Program-made: the position numbers and the translations under genes
Origin: Mesostigma viride
Lineage: Eukaryota > Streptophyta > Mesostigmatophyceae > Mesostigmatales > Mesostigmataceae
Assembly: GCA_009746045.1 (NCBI GenBank)
Contig: RPFO01000579.1
Location: 1,362,076-1,422,563 of the forward strand
Reading direction: 5' to 3'
DNA: 60,488 nucleotides
Shown here: piece by piece, positions 1 through 11,600 of the stretch
Layout of the letters: each line of letters begins with the position of its first letter
How positions within the stretch are numbered: the first letter of the stretch is position 1
Notes under the pieces: model-generated
Told to the model about the DNA's origin: nothing
Seen by the model: only the letters and a program-made list of their open reading frames with translations
Databases searched by the model: none

Positions 1-582
1 TTTGCCTTTAGAACTAGATCTTTCTTAATATGGTACTAAAGTGCATACGTGTCTGATGCAATGTAAACAGCAATGTGGTGGGTCGGGTGCGACATAGCTA
101 GTTGGTGGGCTGTGCGTGAGCGTGGCGCTGATTGAAATACGACAAAAATGCGGGCTGTGTTACAATGTCGTTGTGATTGGTGGATGGTGTGGTTGCGTGT
201 GGTCGATTGCGGGACATGTAGGTGCGTGCGTGGTTGATGTTCTGTGCAGCATCGCCCTCTAGTAAAGTGCATGCTAGTATGTGCCGGATGACAGCAAGAC
301 CGGCGTTGGGGTGGGGTCGTGGTGGGATGTGCAGTGCCATGGAGGACATGTGGCTCAGTCCACCGCGACCCTCCTCTGAACAGACTGCGTGGTGGGGGTG
401 GGGGTGGGGCTGGGGCTGGGGCTGGGGTGGGGGTGGGGGTGGGGGTGGGGGTGGGGGTGGGGTGGGGGTGGGGTGGGGTGGGGGTGGGGTGGGGGTGGGG
501 GTGGGGTGGGGGTGGGGGTGGGGGTGGGGGTGGGGTGGGGGTGGGGGTGGGGGTGGGGGTGGGGTGGGGGTGGGGTGGGGGT

Positions 583-627
<45 letters not shown>

Positions 628-793
628 CGGTGGGGATGAGGGGTGGGCGGGTGTGTGTGGCGGGGTATGTGTGTGTGCCTTGTACTGCGCAGTGTCCCCC
701 CCTCACCCAGCCTAATGCATGTGTGCGTATGTGTGCAACGGGTTTGCGCCATCGTGCATGCGGGCGTATGCGGGCGTCATACGTACTGCGCAG
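1..793. repeat. G-rich satellite in the intron upstream of exon 794
   Basis: From about 389 to 582 the + strand is an array of GGGGGT and GGGGT units, followed by an uninterrupted G run at about 583-627. The first 388 bases show no convincing exon. Long reading frames here in several phases (poly-Pro on one strand, poly-Gly/Val on the other) are artefacts of the simple repeat. The array ends about 165 bases before the acceptor at 793 and has clear G-quadruplex potential. Confidence 0.85.
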
Positions 794-3420
794 CGGCCGC
801 CCCATTGGCGGCGGGTCTGCGCGTGTCCAAGGGGCAGATGCTGGCGCACGGGGGCCATGTGGCAGGGTCCCCCGTGGGTGGGCCCCAGGTGGGCCTGCTC
901 TCGGGCATCACCCCCATAAAGACCATCCTCAAGAACCTCAGCGTGGGCGACCGGGGCGCGAACGGTGGGTGATGCCTGCCGTGTCTTGAGCGTTGGGGAT
1001 GGCGTGGTAAAGTATGCTGGCTATTGGGGCAGCCACAGCGATGCCTGCCTGCTTTGTCTTGAATCAAACCCCATTGGTCCCTTTATTGTGGCCCCAGGTG
1101 GTTCGTGTGCCGGCGACCAGGGCACCAACGGTGGCAATAGTGGTGCATGGCGCCTGCACTGTGTGTTGATGCCTGGAGGCAATCGGCTTTAGATGGTTGT
1201 TAGCGGTGTGTGCGTGCGCGGTTGCCATTTGCACACGTACTGTGGCCACCACTTTGTACCGTGATGCCTCCGCCACTTTGTAACGCTACACCTCCGCCAC
1301 TTGAACGTTGTGCCTCTTTGCTGCGACGAACGGGACCCTACACAGTGGTGAGACTTGGGGAGGAGCATGTGCCCTTTCATTGGTGGGGTGACCACACTGC
1401 CCATGGATCTGGTCAGCCATGGGTGAAATAACCATCGCGACAGAACCACATACGGGTGACAGGACCACAGGACCGCATGAACCCATGGCCTCCTCCAAGA
1501 GGACCTTGCAGGCACTAGTAGTATGTCAACCCTACTAGGGTATGCTATTGTGCCACTCCCCCCATTGCCGATATCTTCTCACTCCCCCCCCCCCTCCATA
1601 GCATCCTCGCTACTAATACATCCCCGATAACTTATATCGCCCGCCCCCCCCCCCCCTCCATAGCATCCTCGCTACTAATACATCTCAACTTATATCGATA
1701 TATATTGATATTTATATATCTTATACATACTAACACTAATACATCCCTTATAACTTATATCGCCCGCCCCTCTTCACAATGCCATGTGGCCCCCCACCCC
1801 ATCCATGTGGAATGATGGTCGATCTACTCCATGTGGAATGATGGTCGATCTACCCCAGGATCCACAAAGGGGGGCCGCCTGCCCAACATTAGCGTCCAGG
1901 GGGGTCCTTCCGTGTCCCTGGCATGGCAACCCGTGACCTCCGACCGGTCCGCAGGCAAGAGCCTGTCTGTGCCCTCCGCAGTAGTTCACCCGGCGCAAGC
2001 CTCCCCAGGCGCCAGGACGCCTACCTCAGGGAGGGGAGGGTATCCAGGCAGCCCCAACACAAGCATGGGCGTGGGTGGCGTAGGGCTGTACCAGCCACAA
2101 CTGTTGCAACCGCAGCTACCGGTGCCCTCGACGGCGCCACCTGGCGGGTCGGCAGCGCCGCTGGATGGCAGCCATCGGGGCCGACAGGTGCACAGTTTGT
2201 CGCGGTCCAACAGCCCCTTGCCGTGGGGGATTCCATGGGACAGTGGCAACGGGGGCGGCCTCGGGGGGGGTGCTGGGTGGAGGGACAGCCCGTCAAAGGT
2301 GAGTTCCGCGTTGTCCCCTTTGTGGGTCCTCGGGTTTGCCATGTGGCAGCTTGCTATTCATGTCAATGGTCTGTGGTTTGGCAGCGTGTTGTTGGATCTC
2401 CCTGGGCCTCTTGGTTTTTCTTAGACCCAACATAATATGTAAGAACCCTCTGTGCCTTGCCTACTTAGACCCCAACTTGCATAGTTAGAAACCACTGTGC
2501 CTTGCCTACTTAGACCCTAACATGCACAGTTAGAAACCACTGTGCCTTGCCTACTTAGACCCTAACATGCATCGTTAGAAACCACTGTGCCTTGCCTACT
2601 TAGAACCCACAGTTAGACCCATTGTAGTTTGTTGGAATCTGCCATGCCGTCCAGAGCAGGCAGGTGGTGCCCCATACTGCCAGGTGGCATTTTCTTTGGA
2701 TGTGGATGTGCGTGCATGCACATTCTTTCATCAATGGACCATGGGGTGGTTGGAGTCATGAGGCTGCTGGCTGCATTACGTGATTACGTGAAACCACCAA
2801 GGCTAGACCCGCACAAGTGTAGCGATCGGCGCCTCTGCGCATGCAACCAGATCCTTTGTTAGATCCCTGGCCAGCAGGCAGTGTGTGTCCTTGAGTAGTA
2901 TACTAGAGCAGTGGACTGGGTCTTACTACATCCACATCAGGATCATGACCCTCAGCTATGTTTCATCGATTCCCTGGTCCTGTACCCAACTGATGCCCCG
3001 GTCTTGTGTTGAACTCAATGACAGCCCCTCCCACAAAAGGGCCGATGCCCGGGTAACTCCACTCTTCTCGTACCTATGGCCTTGCTTCCCCTGCTTATGA
3101 ACTCCATGTCCCCCCACGAAACCTTTTGGTATTCCTCCATGCAGGGAGATCTAGGCACCATCCGGCACTCCCTGACCAGCAGCCTGCCCAACAGCCCCCA
3201 GAGCAGCAAGGGGGCCGCGGGCCAGCGGTTGAGTGCTCGGAACGCAGGGAGTGCCTGGAGCCGGTCCACCGGCCGCAGCAGCAAAGTGACCACCTGGGGA
3301 GGATATGGGATCGAATCCTCTAATGATTCATCCGGGATCTCGTCAGCCGCCTGGGAGGGAGGCAGCTCGGGCAAGATCCACATCGTGAACACAAACGCGA
3401 GCAGCGTGATGTTGAGTTGA
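794..3420 (+). CDS. 3' end of an unidentified low-complexity protein gene (three last exons)
   Basis: Three exons join in phase: 794-964, 1859-2298 and 3145-3420 (TAA-type end of frame at 3420). The split Gly codon at 964/1859 and the phase-0 join 2298/3145 both keep the frame, and all junctions are GT-AG. The first exon reads ...GLLSGITPIKTILKNLSVGD..., the only part that looks like a folded segment. The second exon is rich in Ser, Gly and Pro, and the last has Ser-rich SSLPNSPQSSK and SRSTGRSSK stretches, which look like disordered regulatory tail. The start codon and upstream exons lie left of the window. I do not recognise the family. The gene is convergent with the TPX2 gene. Coding status is supported by phase and by GC-rich codon use against the surrounding introns; the function is unknown. 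Confidence 0.6.
2431..2620. repeat. 45-bp minisatellite, four copies, intron of gene 1
   Basis: The motif TGTGCCTTGCCTACTTAGA recurs at 2451, 2496, 2541 and 2586, a period of 45 bp with few changes. It lies inside the 2299-3144 intron, about 130 bp after the donor. Confidence 0.85.
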
Positions 3421-5652
3421 TGCAAGCACCAGAGGCCTGCGATAAAACCTGCCAGAAAACTTAATGGGCCTGCGTGAGCCCATTTTGGAACCTATCTGTA
3501 GGCCATGCATGCAAATATTGATCCGCTCATCCGAGGTATGTATGACATACACAATGACATGGTGTCTTGATGCTACCTGCGTGGAGTAGCTTGAGCTAGC
3601 ACGCATCACCTGAAGGTATTTGCCGTGGCATGTACGTCACATATTGAGGCCACACTTGTACATTGATGGATTTACGCACACCAAGTTGAACTTAGGCCCT
3701 TTGCGCTTTTCGAGTGCAGGTGGTGGATTCGGGTGCCCCGAACTTGTCCACATTCGGTGTTCACGTCGACCAGAACTCCCGAGTTTCGACTGACAAGGAC
3801 CTGAAAAGGACCTGCACTCACCGCCGAGACTCTGGTGCAGTTTGTGCACGTCTGGTCTCGGAGAGGTCGAGATGGTCAGGCAAAGGCCGCCTAGCCGGAT
3901 CCGAACGAGGCGGTACGGAATATTACGAGTATACCAGCTCGTACGGCCGCGACGTACTTCAAGTTGTTCAGAGTACGTGAAGCGAATATCCTGCCTGATA
4001 TTCTCGGTGGCCCAGTATGGACGCTGCGTGGAAACGAGTCACACAACCAAATGACCGTCATAATATTACACTGATTTGTCGAGCTAGAAATAGCTCGAGG
4101 CCTCGAAATTGTTTAATTCGGGACCGATCCGTGCTAGCTTGAGTTTCTGCATGGCATTCTCGATCCCGGAATATGGAAAGGCCACATGCATTGTGAAGGC
4201 TGTGGAGAGAGCGCTCTGTGGCCTGTCCACTTATGGCAGTGAGAGAAGCTAGGGCGCCCACCCTCCTTCTCGTTGTGTATAGGGTTGAAGGTTCCTTTAC
4301 TCTGTATTGGCACCCACGTGACGCAACTTCACGTACTTATTAATTGATTAATTGTGGAGGCTTGTAGCCAAGCCAAGAATGACGGATGATAAGGGCTTGT
4401 GCATGAAATTTTCTTATGAAAACGAGTTACAAACAAGCACTGAGGATGTGCTTGCAAAGACACCAACAGGAGCACTTTCATGCAGTTGTAGGTATGTGCT
4501 TAATGTGGCAGCCACAAGTCTATCCTTTCGTACGCAAGTACATACTTGCAATCATCCCTCAAATGGTTGATTGAGGTAATTACAACTAAGTTCACTCCAT
4601 TGGCGCCAAACGCTCAGCCATTGACCACTGGCGCTGAATCAACTCCACAACTGAGAGAAGTGTACAAGGGAGATGCAAGGGACCCATTCAAGCGTCTTCA
4701 CCCTTCTAATCATGCCACCTTGGCTGAAGGCATTGGGCAGGCCTAGATCGGCGGCTATGCCACCGCAAGCTGGGCAAAAGGCTTCTGCCTTGGGAGCAGA
4801 GCCATGTCCTGCCCGCCCCCCCTGGATATACGACACCTGCACCCAGGGCATATGAAGGGTCATATTTATGGCCGGTTTACGGCATGGGGACTGTTTTATG
4901 CATGCATTGGGATTGCACGGTTCCCCACAAACATCTGGCGGTCGCGCTAAACCCTTCAGGAAGCCCCGGGTCATCCAGTAGCAGCTTGTGTTCCACTACC
5001 AGCACCCATTGTTGGCCCAACGACCCTGGCTGCATATTTAACTTGATCTCCCTTGGCTTGCCTGACTGTAGGGGTACCCTGCGGAGCCTCGCAGCCCTCT
5101 ACCGCATGCCAGATACCACGCAGCGGCGGGTGGGCCTGGACTTGCCGAGGTTGGGAGAGTCAGGGACGGTGGGCTCTTTTAGACCCCTGCGCGAATAGCC
5201 CACAAAGAATTATGAATCACAAGTGCAAGGCAACAGAGGCATCAGTAAATGTTAACTAAACAAGTGCCCCAGTGCAATTGGAGGTGGTCGCGCAGACTAC
5301 CTTCATGAGACTGATGAACGGAGTGCTGTACAGGGGAAGAATAAGGTGCCTGGGGCTGACAAGCTCGTATTGGTGGTGCAACTTGCCAGCCAATACCTGG
5401 CTTCACGGCAGCCCTGGTGTCCTCCAGCGATTACTAGGCCCCCTACTCCATGCACATACTGCAACTCCCGCCTGTGTCATTCTTCTCCAGAACTTTTCGT
5501 CCACATTCACGCCGTGAATGACTGGTTACTCATGCTTGCATCATCTACCTGGTCGCCTTCCCGGAGCTAACAAGGGCATCATCTACCAGGGCCACCCCCG
5601 TAATCACCCAGCTGTGTCGCCAAAGCATTACTGGAATCATGTGCCACTCCGC
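3421..5652. other. Convergent intergenic region between gene 1 and TPX2
   Basis: About 2.2 kb between two convergent gene ends. Reading frames of 60-110 codons occur on both strands (for example 4639-4974 minus and 4884-5198 plus), but none shows splice context, codon bias or a known motif. A perfect 7-bp hairpin with a GAAA loop lies at about 4080-4097. I see no gene here. Confidence 0.5.
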
Positions 5653-8600
5653 TCACCGTTGGGGCTGGAACGGGTTGTCGAAGTTTGGCACCGGCCGTGC
5701 GTGATGCACCAGCGTCGTGCGCAGCTCCTTGATGGCTGCCTCCTCCGCCGCCTGGTGCACCATGGACCAGGACAACAGGCAAGATTGTGGGAGTGTGGAC
5801 CATGGATTACCAAGGTACGCTGTTGTCATTATCACACTTTGGTGGTGCCACATGGACCAGGTTGAAAGGCACCAATGACATGGCCACGTGGGCGCATCCC
5901 ACAAGGAGTCGACAGGCAAGGGTGTGGAGTTGTCGACAGGCAAGCGCGTGGCCTATGAGCCGCCCAATTCGCGTTGCGCATGTGGGCCGCATCCCGAACT
6001 GGTGAGCGAGCTAGGAGGCCAGGCAGCCGACGTTGGGCCGTGGTCAAGCCAATGCCTAGTGGCTGCTGTTCAGCATTCGAGTTTCTATGCTCAGGGAGTT
6101 CACCTGCATTGGAGCGGATGCCTGCTGCAGGGCAAGGCATCTTGACCACGGTTCATGCTGTCAGTCAAGGTGAACAGCTTGGCTTCATTTGTATACATGC
6201 CGATGTGTGCATGAGGCACAGTGCATCTAAAGGGGACGACAGGCCTCAGGGAAGTCACATAGTAGTAGTAATACTAATGAATAGGGTAGTAATACTAATG
6301 AATAGGATGCATCTGAAGCGTATTCTTCAAGTATTCCCTTTCAAAGGGCAGTCTTCTGACTGAGTGCCACTGCTGTGTGTGGTGGTGTGACCACAGCCAG
6401 CAGCCAGCAGCAAGCCGCCAGGCGCGCACCTTTTGCTCCCTCTCGTACATCTCCCTCGCCGCCTCGGCCTCGGCTTGTTTCTTGAACACCTGCGCACACA
6501 AACGTGGTTTAAGGCAGGCAGAGGAGGGGGTGATCATCACCATGATGGCGTGTGGATTGGGATGTTGAGTGCTCGGAGTGACACCAAGACAGGAACAGAG
6601 CGAGGTGACGAGGGCAATGCAACAAAGATGGGCCAGCAAGAGAGATGTAGCACGAGGCGTATGCAAGGGAGATGCATTGAGGGGGGTCGGTCCGGGTATT
6701 CGAACAAACAATTCGAATCAGTCCGTGGCGCTGGGCTGTACTCACCGACGTCATTCCTTGCGGATATCACCCCATTTGGCTTATGTGTCACCGTCCAACC
6801 GCATCTGCGTCAACAGCCATACTTGCGCTTGGCGGCCTCATCCTCGGTTACAATTAAAGAGATGTTGGCTAGTCATGATCGCATGTCCATAGAAAAGACC
6901 ATCGTTCACCCACCTTGGTGTCGAACTCCTTGCGCTTGGCGGCCTGGTCCTCGGTCTGCAGCTTCACGTCCATCACGTTGGTGAGCGGCGCGAGTGACTT
7001 ATGGGGCACAAACGGCGCGGCGGTCGCGCTGCGGTTGGGGCGCGCGTGGAACGTGGCCGCCTCCTTGTCCGCCTGGTAAGGGCAGTACGCCGGTGTGTGT
7101 GTGGGCGGGGATGCGCAGGGGGCAGAGGGCAAGGTTGGAGCGGGGGTTCACTTCAGTTGGAGTCACAACCAGATGTGAGGACGAGGTTTCACAGTTCAGG
7201 ATGGAGCTGAGGCAATTGCTTGAAGAGAGGCTATTTCTTCACGAAACGCATCCATGCCATGCTTGCTGCCACTGGCCACCCAGTCTCACGCCTCACGGTG
7301 CCTTCTAACACCTATATAAATCGAACTTGGTGACTGTTGGTTGCAAAAATCCATGATTGGGGGATACTACCCGCGCAATGTGCCAGGCGCGCGGCTGCTT
7401 CAGCGGCCTCCTCTCCGGAGCACGTTACTTTGAAAAAAGGACGGAAAGGAGTTTCAGTGGCGACGGGCGGCGGGCAACTAGCCACGGGCAAGGGACAGAA
7501 GGAAATTCAGAGCCGACGGGCGACGGCCGATGGGCCACTAGCAACGGGCAATCTCAGCGAGGGACGGAAGGAATTTCAGCACCGACGGGTGACGGGCGAC
7601 GGGTGACGGGCCGATTGGCAGCTAGCAACAGGCAATGTCAGTGAGGGATGGAAGGAGTTTCAGCGGCGACGGGCGACGGGCAGCTACCACGGGCCAAGAT
7701 TCACGGGCAACCAGCCACGGGCAATTTCATTAAGGGGCGGCAACATTTTCGTAATCCAGCCCCCATTTATCTCCATAAGGAACTGCCTCGCAAAGCCCTA
7801 GGGAAGGAATGACGGGCCACGGGAGTTTAGATAGAAATCGGACTTGAATAGGAGTCTACAATAGTAGAGTCGAAATAAGAGGGGGCTTGGCCCCTACCGG
7901 GTCTACTTGTCAAAGCATATTGAAAACGATGTAATAAAAACGATGAAGTAGTAGAATCCTGACTAAGTGCATGGATTACAACCTGCAGTGCTCTGTCTGT
8001 ACCTTCCATCTTACTCCCTTCCATTATTCTCTTTTCCTTCTTCCCCTCTTCCTTTCCCTCGGACGCACCTGGGCTGCCATCTGGCGCTCATACGCGGCGC
8101 GCGCGGCCGCCTCCTCGTGCAGCCGCTCGCTCTCGAGCACAAACGGGTCCGGCACGGTCGGCTCCTTGGCCGGCGCACGAGGCGGCACGCTCGGGTGGTC
8201 CAAGCTTGCGGGCAGCGGCTTGGCCTTGAACGCGCGGCTCGCCTCCATCTCGTGTAGGGCCTCCTGCACGATGCTCTCAAACTGGGCCTTCTTGAGCGTG
8301 CCGCGCGTCTGCCAGGGGGAGGGGGGGGGGGGAAGGGATGGATATGTGGAGGCGACATATGGTGGGCATGGTATAACGTGTGACTGCTTGAGGGCAGGTG
8401 AATGGTGTGGAGGTGCGTGGTGGATGTCAAAGGTATGGTGACACATGTATAAAAGTTATAAGTATAAAATAAGTTATGAAAACGTGATGTTGTCCTGCCA
8501 TTTATGTCTATAAAGCAACACCTGCCTGCCTGGCTGTCATCTACTCCCGGTTCTTCAATGGTACTACCGAGTCCTTCAATGGTACTACGAGTCGCACCAT

Positions 8601-11600
8601 ACGGTAGGACCATATGGTAGCATGAGTAGCACTCGCACTACCACTACTAGCACGTCAAGCAAAACCCCGCGGCCGAGCAAGCAGCGGTGGAAGCAGGGCC
8701 CATACAGCGCCATGAACCAACAACCCGCCACGCACGAACGAGCAAACATCAGCAGTAGTGGCGGGGTTGTTTATCCCACGTACCTCGGTGGCTAGACCGA
8801 GCGGCTTGAGAGACCGGCCTACTACCCAAGATATGTACTACTATACTCCCTCTTTATCGAGCCTAGATCCGGCATACCTCGGTGGCTAGACCGAAGGGCT
8901 TGACCGACGTGGCCTGTGGCGGGTGGCTGTTGCGGGAGCGGTTCGGCTTGTCGTCCGACTTGGGCTTAAGGCGGCCGAACGCCACCTCCACCTGGGGAGC
9001 CTTGGCCTGCGTGGCAGGTGCGGAGGTCACCATAAGCGAGCGACGACAGTGACCATAGAGTGACGGATTAGCGCAATAGTTACTATTTATCAGGTGAACG
9101 AGTGACAGATTAGCGCAATAGTTACTATTTATCAGGTGAGCGAGTGACGGATTAGCGCATTAGTTACTATTTATCAGGTGAACGAGTGACGGATTAGCGC
9201 AATAGTTACTATTTATCAGGTGAACGAGTGACGGATTAGCGCGATAGTTACTATTTATCAGGTGAACGAACAGCACATCTGATATGGAACGGTGTGATGT
9301 TTTTCAACGCGCATGCATTGCACATTGATGACTTGACAACGCATGCATGCGTCACGGTGGAAGGGGCCTTGTATCACCTCCCATCGGCCCCCACCTCAGG
9401 TACCCTGAACCGGTCACATACAGATGACATCATCGTCCTCATACAGATGACATCATCGTCCTCAGACAGATGACATCATCGTCCTGCCTCGTGCATGGGG
9501 CCTTCCACCGCATCACCTCGGCCCCCACCGCACCCACCTGGAACACAAATGGCTCCGCACTGCTGGCGCCCCTACCTTGAACACAAATGGCTCCGCACTG
9601 CTGGCGCCCCCTGAGGCCACCGCCATCGACCGCGTCGACCGCATCTCGGTCGCCAGCTGCGGCGAGGTGGGCACCGTTGGCTTGAAGTTGGTCGCTCCGC
9701 TGGCCACGAATGTGGGCCCCTCGAGGATGCGGGGGTCCAGCTTGGTCGTCTTCGGGGCAAAGGTCGGCAGCTCCTCGGTGGGGGCGGGCGACGCGTGCAT
9801 CGCGCAGCGGACGTCGGTCTGGAATTTGAACTCGTGCGTCGAGGTGAGCGGCGGCTTCTCGACCTTGGGAACGCCCAGGTCACCGCAGCTCTCGAGGACC
9901 TAAGGGCAGGAGCAGGGGGTCGGGTGGTGCAATCGCGGCCAGGTTGGTGGTGGGTTGGTGCGCGCACCGGTTGGGCATGCAGGCAGGCGTTTGCGACCTA
10001 GCAGCCGATATCTCAAATAAGCCGATATCTGGTTGCAGAAGGAGCGCAACCTATTCGATGTCACAAGAGAAAAGCTGAAATTCTGTACTTGACATCCATA
10101 GAGTAGAGATGATGTCGCACGTTACCATTTGAAAGTTATGGCCAGGTAAGGCATGAACCTTGCCCCATCTATTTGAGGCACATGCAAGGCCGATGTTGCT
10201 GCACCTCGGGGCAGACAAAACCCGGTTAGCTGCCCCCCCCAAAAAAATGAGGCCGGCCACACCCTTACGACTGCGTGCAACGCCGCAGGCCGGCACAGAA
10301 GAGGACCATGCGAGGGCCCCCTAATGGAATGACTAGCAAAGGGGGGTGCCTTGCACAGGCGTGGCCTACCCTCCCCCCTCAAAACAAAGGGTCAACCACG
10401 CAGCGGCACGCTCACCTTGCGGTCCAGCGGCCGTGCCCGGAACTTGGGCATCTTCTTCAGCTCCTCTTCCTCCAGCTCCGCCGCAGACTTGACACTGCAC
10501 GAAGAGGTGGGTGGGTGGGCAGGGGCAGATTTCTTGTGTGAGTCTGGATGAGGACACAGACGTAAGTGAGAGGAGATTGATGAATGAGAAGTGAGAGATT
10601 GCGGATCCACAAGGCTAAAGTTTCTCAGGTGGGGCGCAGCTCACCCCAGAATCCCTCCCTGAACCCTGTTTTTTTCGCTTGCCTTCCCAGTACGTATAAC
10701 TACGACAGCCAAGCTATACGCCACACTAGACCGGTTCATGGTGGATTATGAACAGGACGCCGGCAACGCTAACACTCGGTAAAGCGTTCGCCTTGGCAGC
10801 TAGATAGGCAACATTGGCAGGGTGTCGATTTTAACGTAAGGTCAAGACTGAACCACCTGTTGGGATGCCCATCGCTCACACGCCACCCACCCCGAGTGTG
10901 CATGTCCCATCGCTCACACGCCACCCACCTCGAGTGCGCATGTCCCATCGCTCACACGCCACCCACCTCGAGTGTGCATGTCCCATCGCTCACACGCCAC
11001 CCACCTCGAGTGCGCATGTCCCATCGCTCACACGCCACCCACCTCGAGTGTGCATGTCCCATCGCTCACACGCCACCCACCCCGAGTGTGCATGTCCCAT
11101 TGCTCACACGCCGCCCACCTCGAGTGTGCATGTCCCATCGCTCACACGCCACCCACCTCGAGCGTGCATGTCCCATCACTCACACGCCCACCACTTCGAG
11201 TGCGCATGTCCCATCGCTCACACGCCACCCGCCTCGAGTGCGCATGTCCCATCGCTCACACGCCACCCACCTCGAGTGTGCATGTCCCATCGCTCACACG
11301 CCACCCACCTCGAGTGTGGATGGGCCATCGCATACACGCGACTCACCCGGAGTTTGCGCGGCTGCGCGTGGTCGTCCTCAGCATGAACTCCTGCGCCTGC
11401 GTCAGCTTGAGCTGGGTGTCTGGCAGGATGGGCTTTGTCTGGTGCCACGCAGCACAGCCAGCCATGATGGGGTGCCAAGCGGTAGGGCCAGCCACAACGT
11501 TTAGAGCGGTTTGAGGGTTACCGTCACCACCAGGCGGTATTCAGGCGATAACTCCATACGGGCACTCTGGAGAACGAGGAAAAATTGCAGGTGGCTGCAA

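Noticed and set aside
4079-4098. Perfect hairpin CGAGCTA-GAAA-TAGCTCG
   Set aside because: A single 7-bp stem with a GNRA loop in intergenic DNA, with no context such as a terminator or riboswitch role in a eukaryote. It is compatible with chance in 60 kb.
10860-11514. Plus-strand repeat proteins of 170-214 codons (His/Pro/Ser-rich)
   Set aside because: All frames derive from the 38-bp array in a TPX2 intron, and the minus-strand exon next to it explains the locus.
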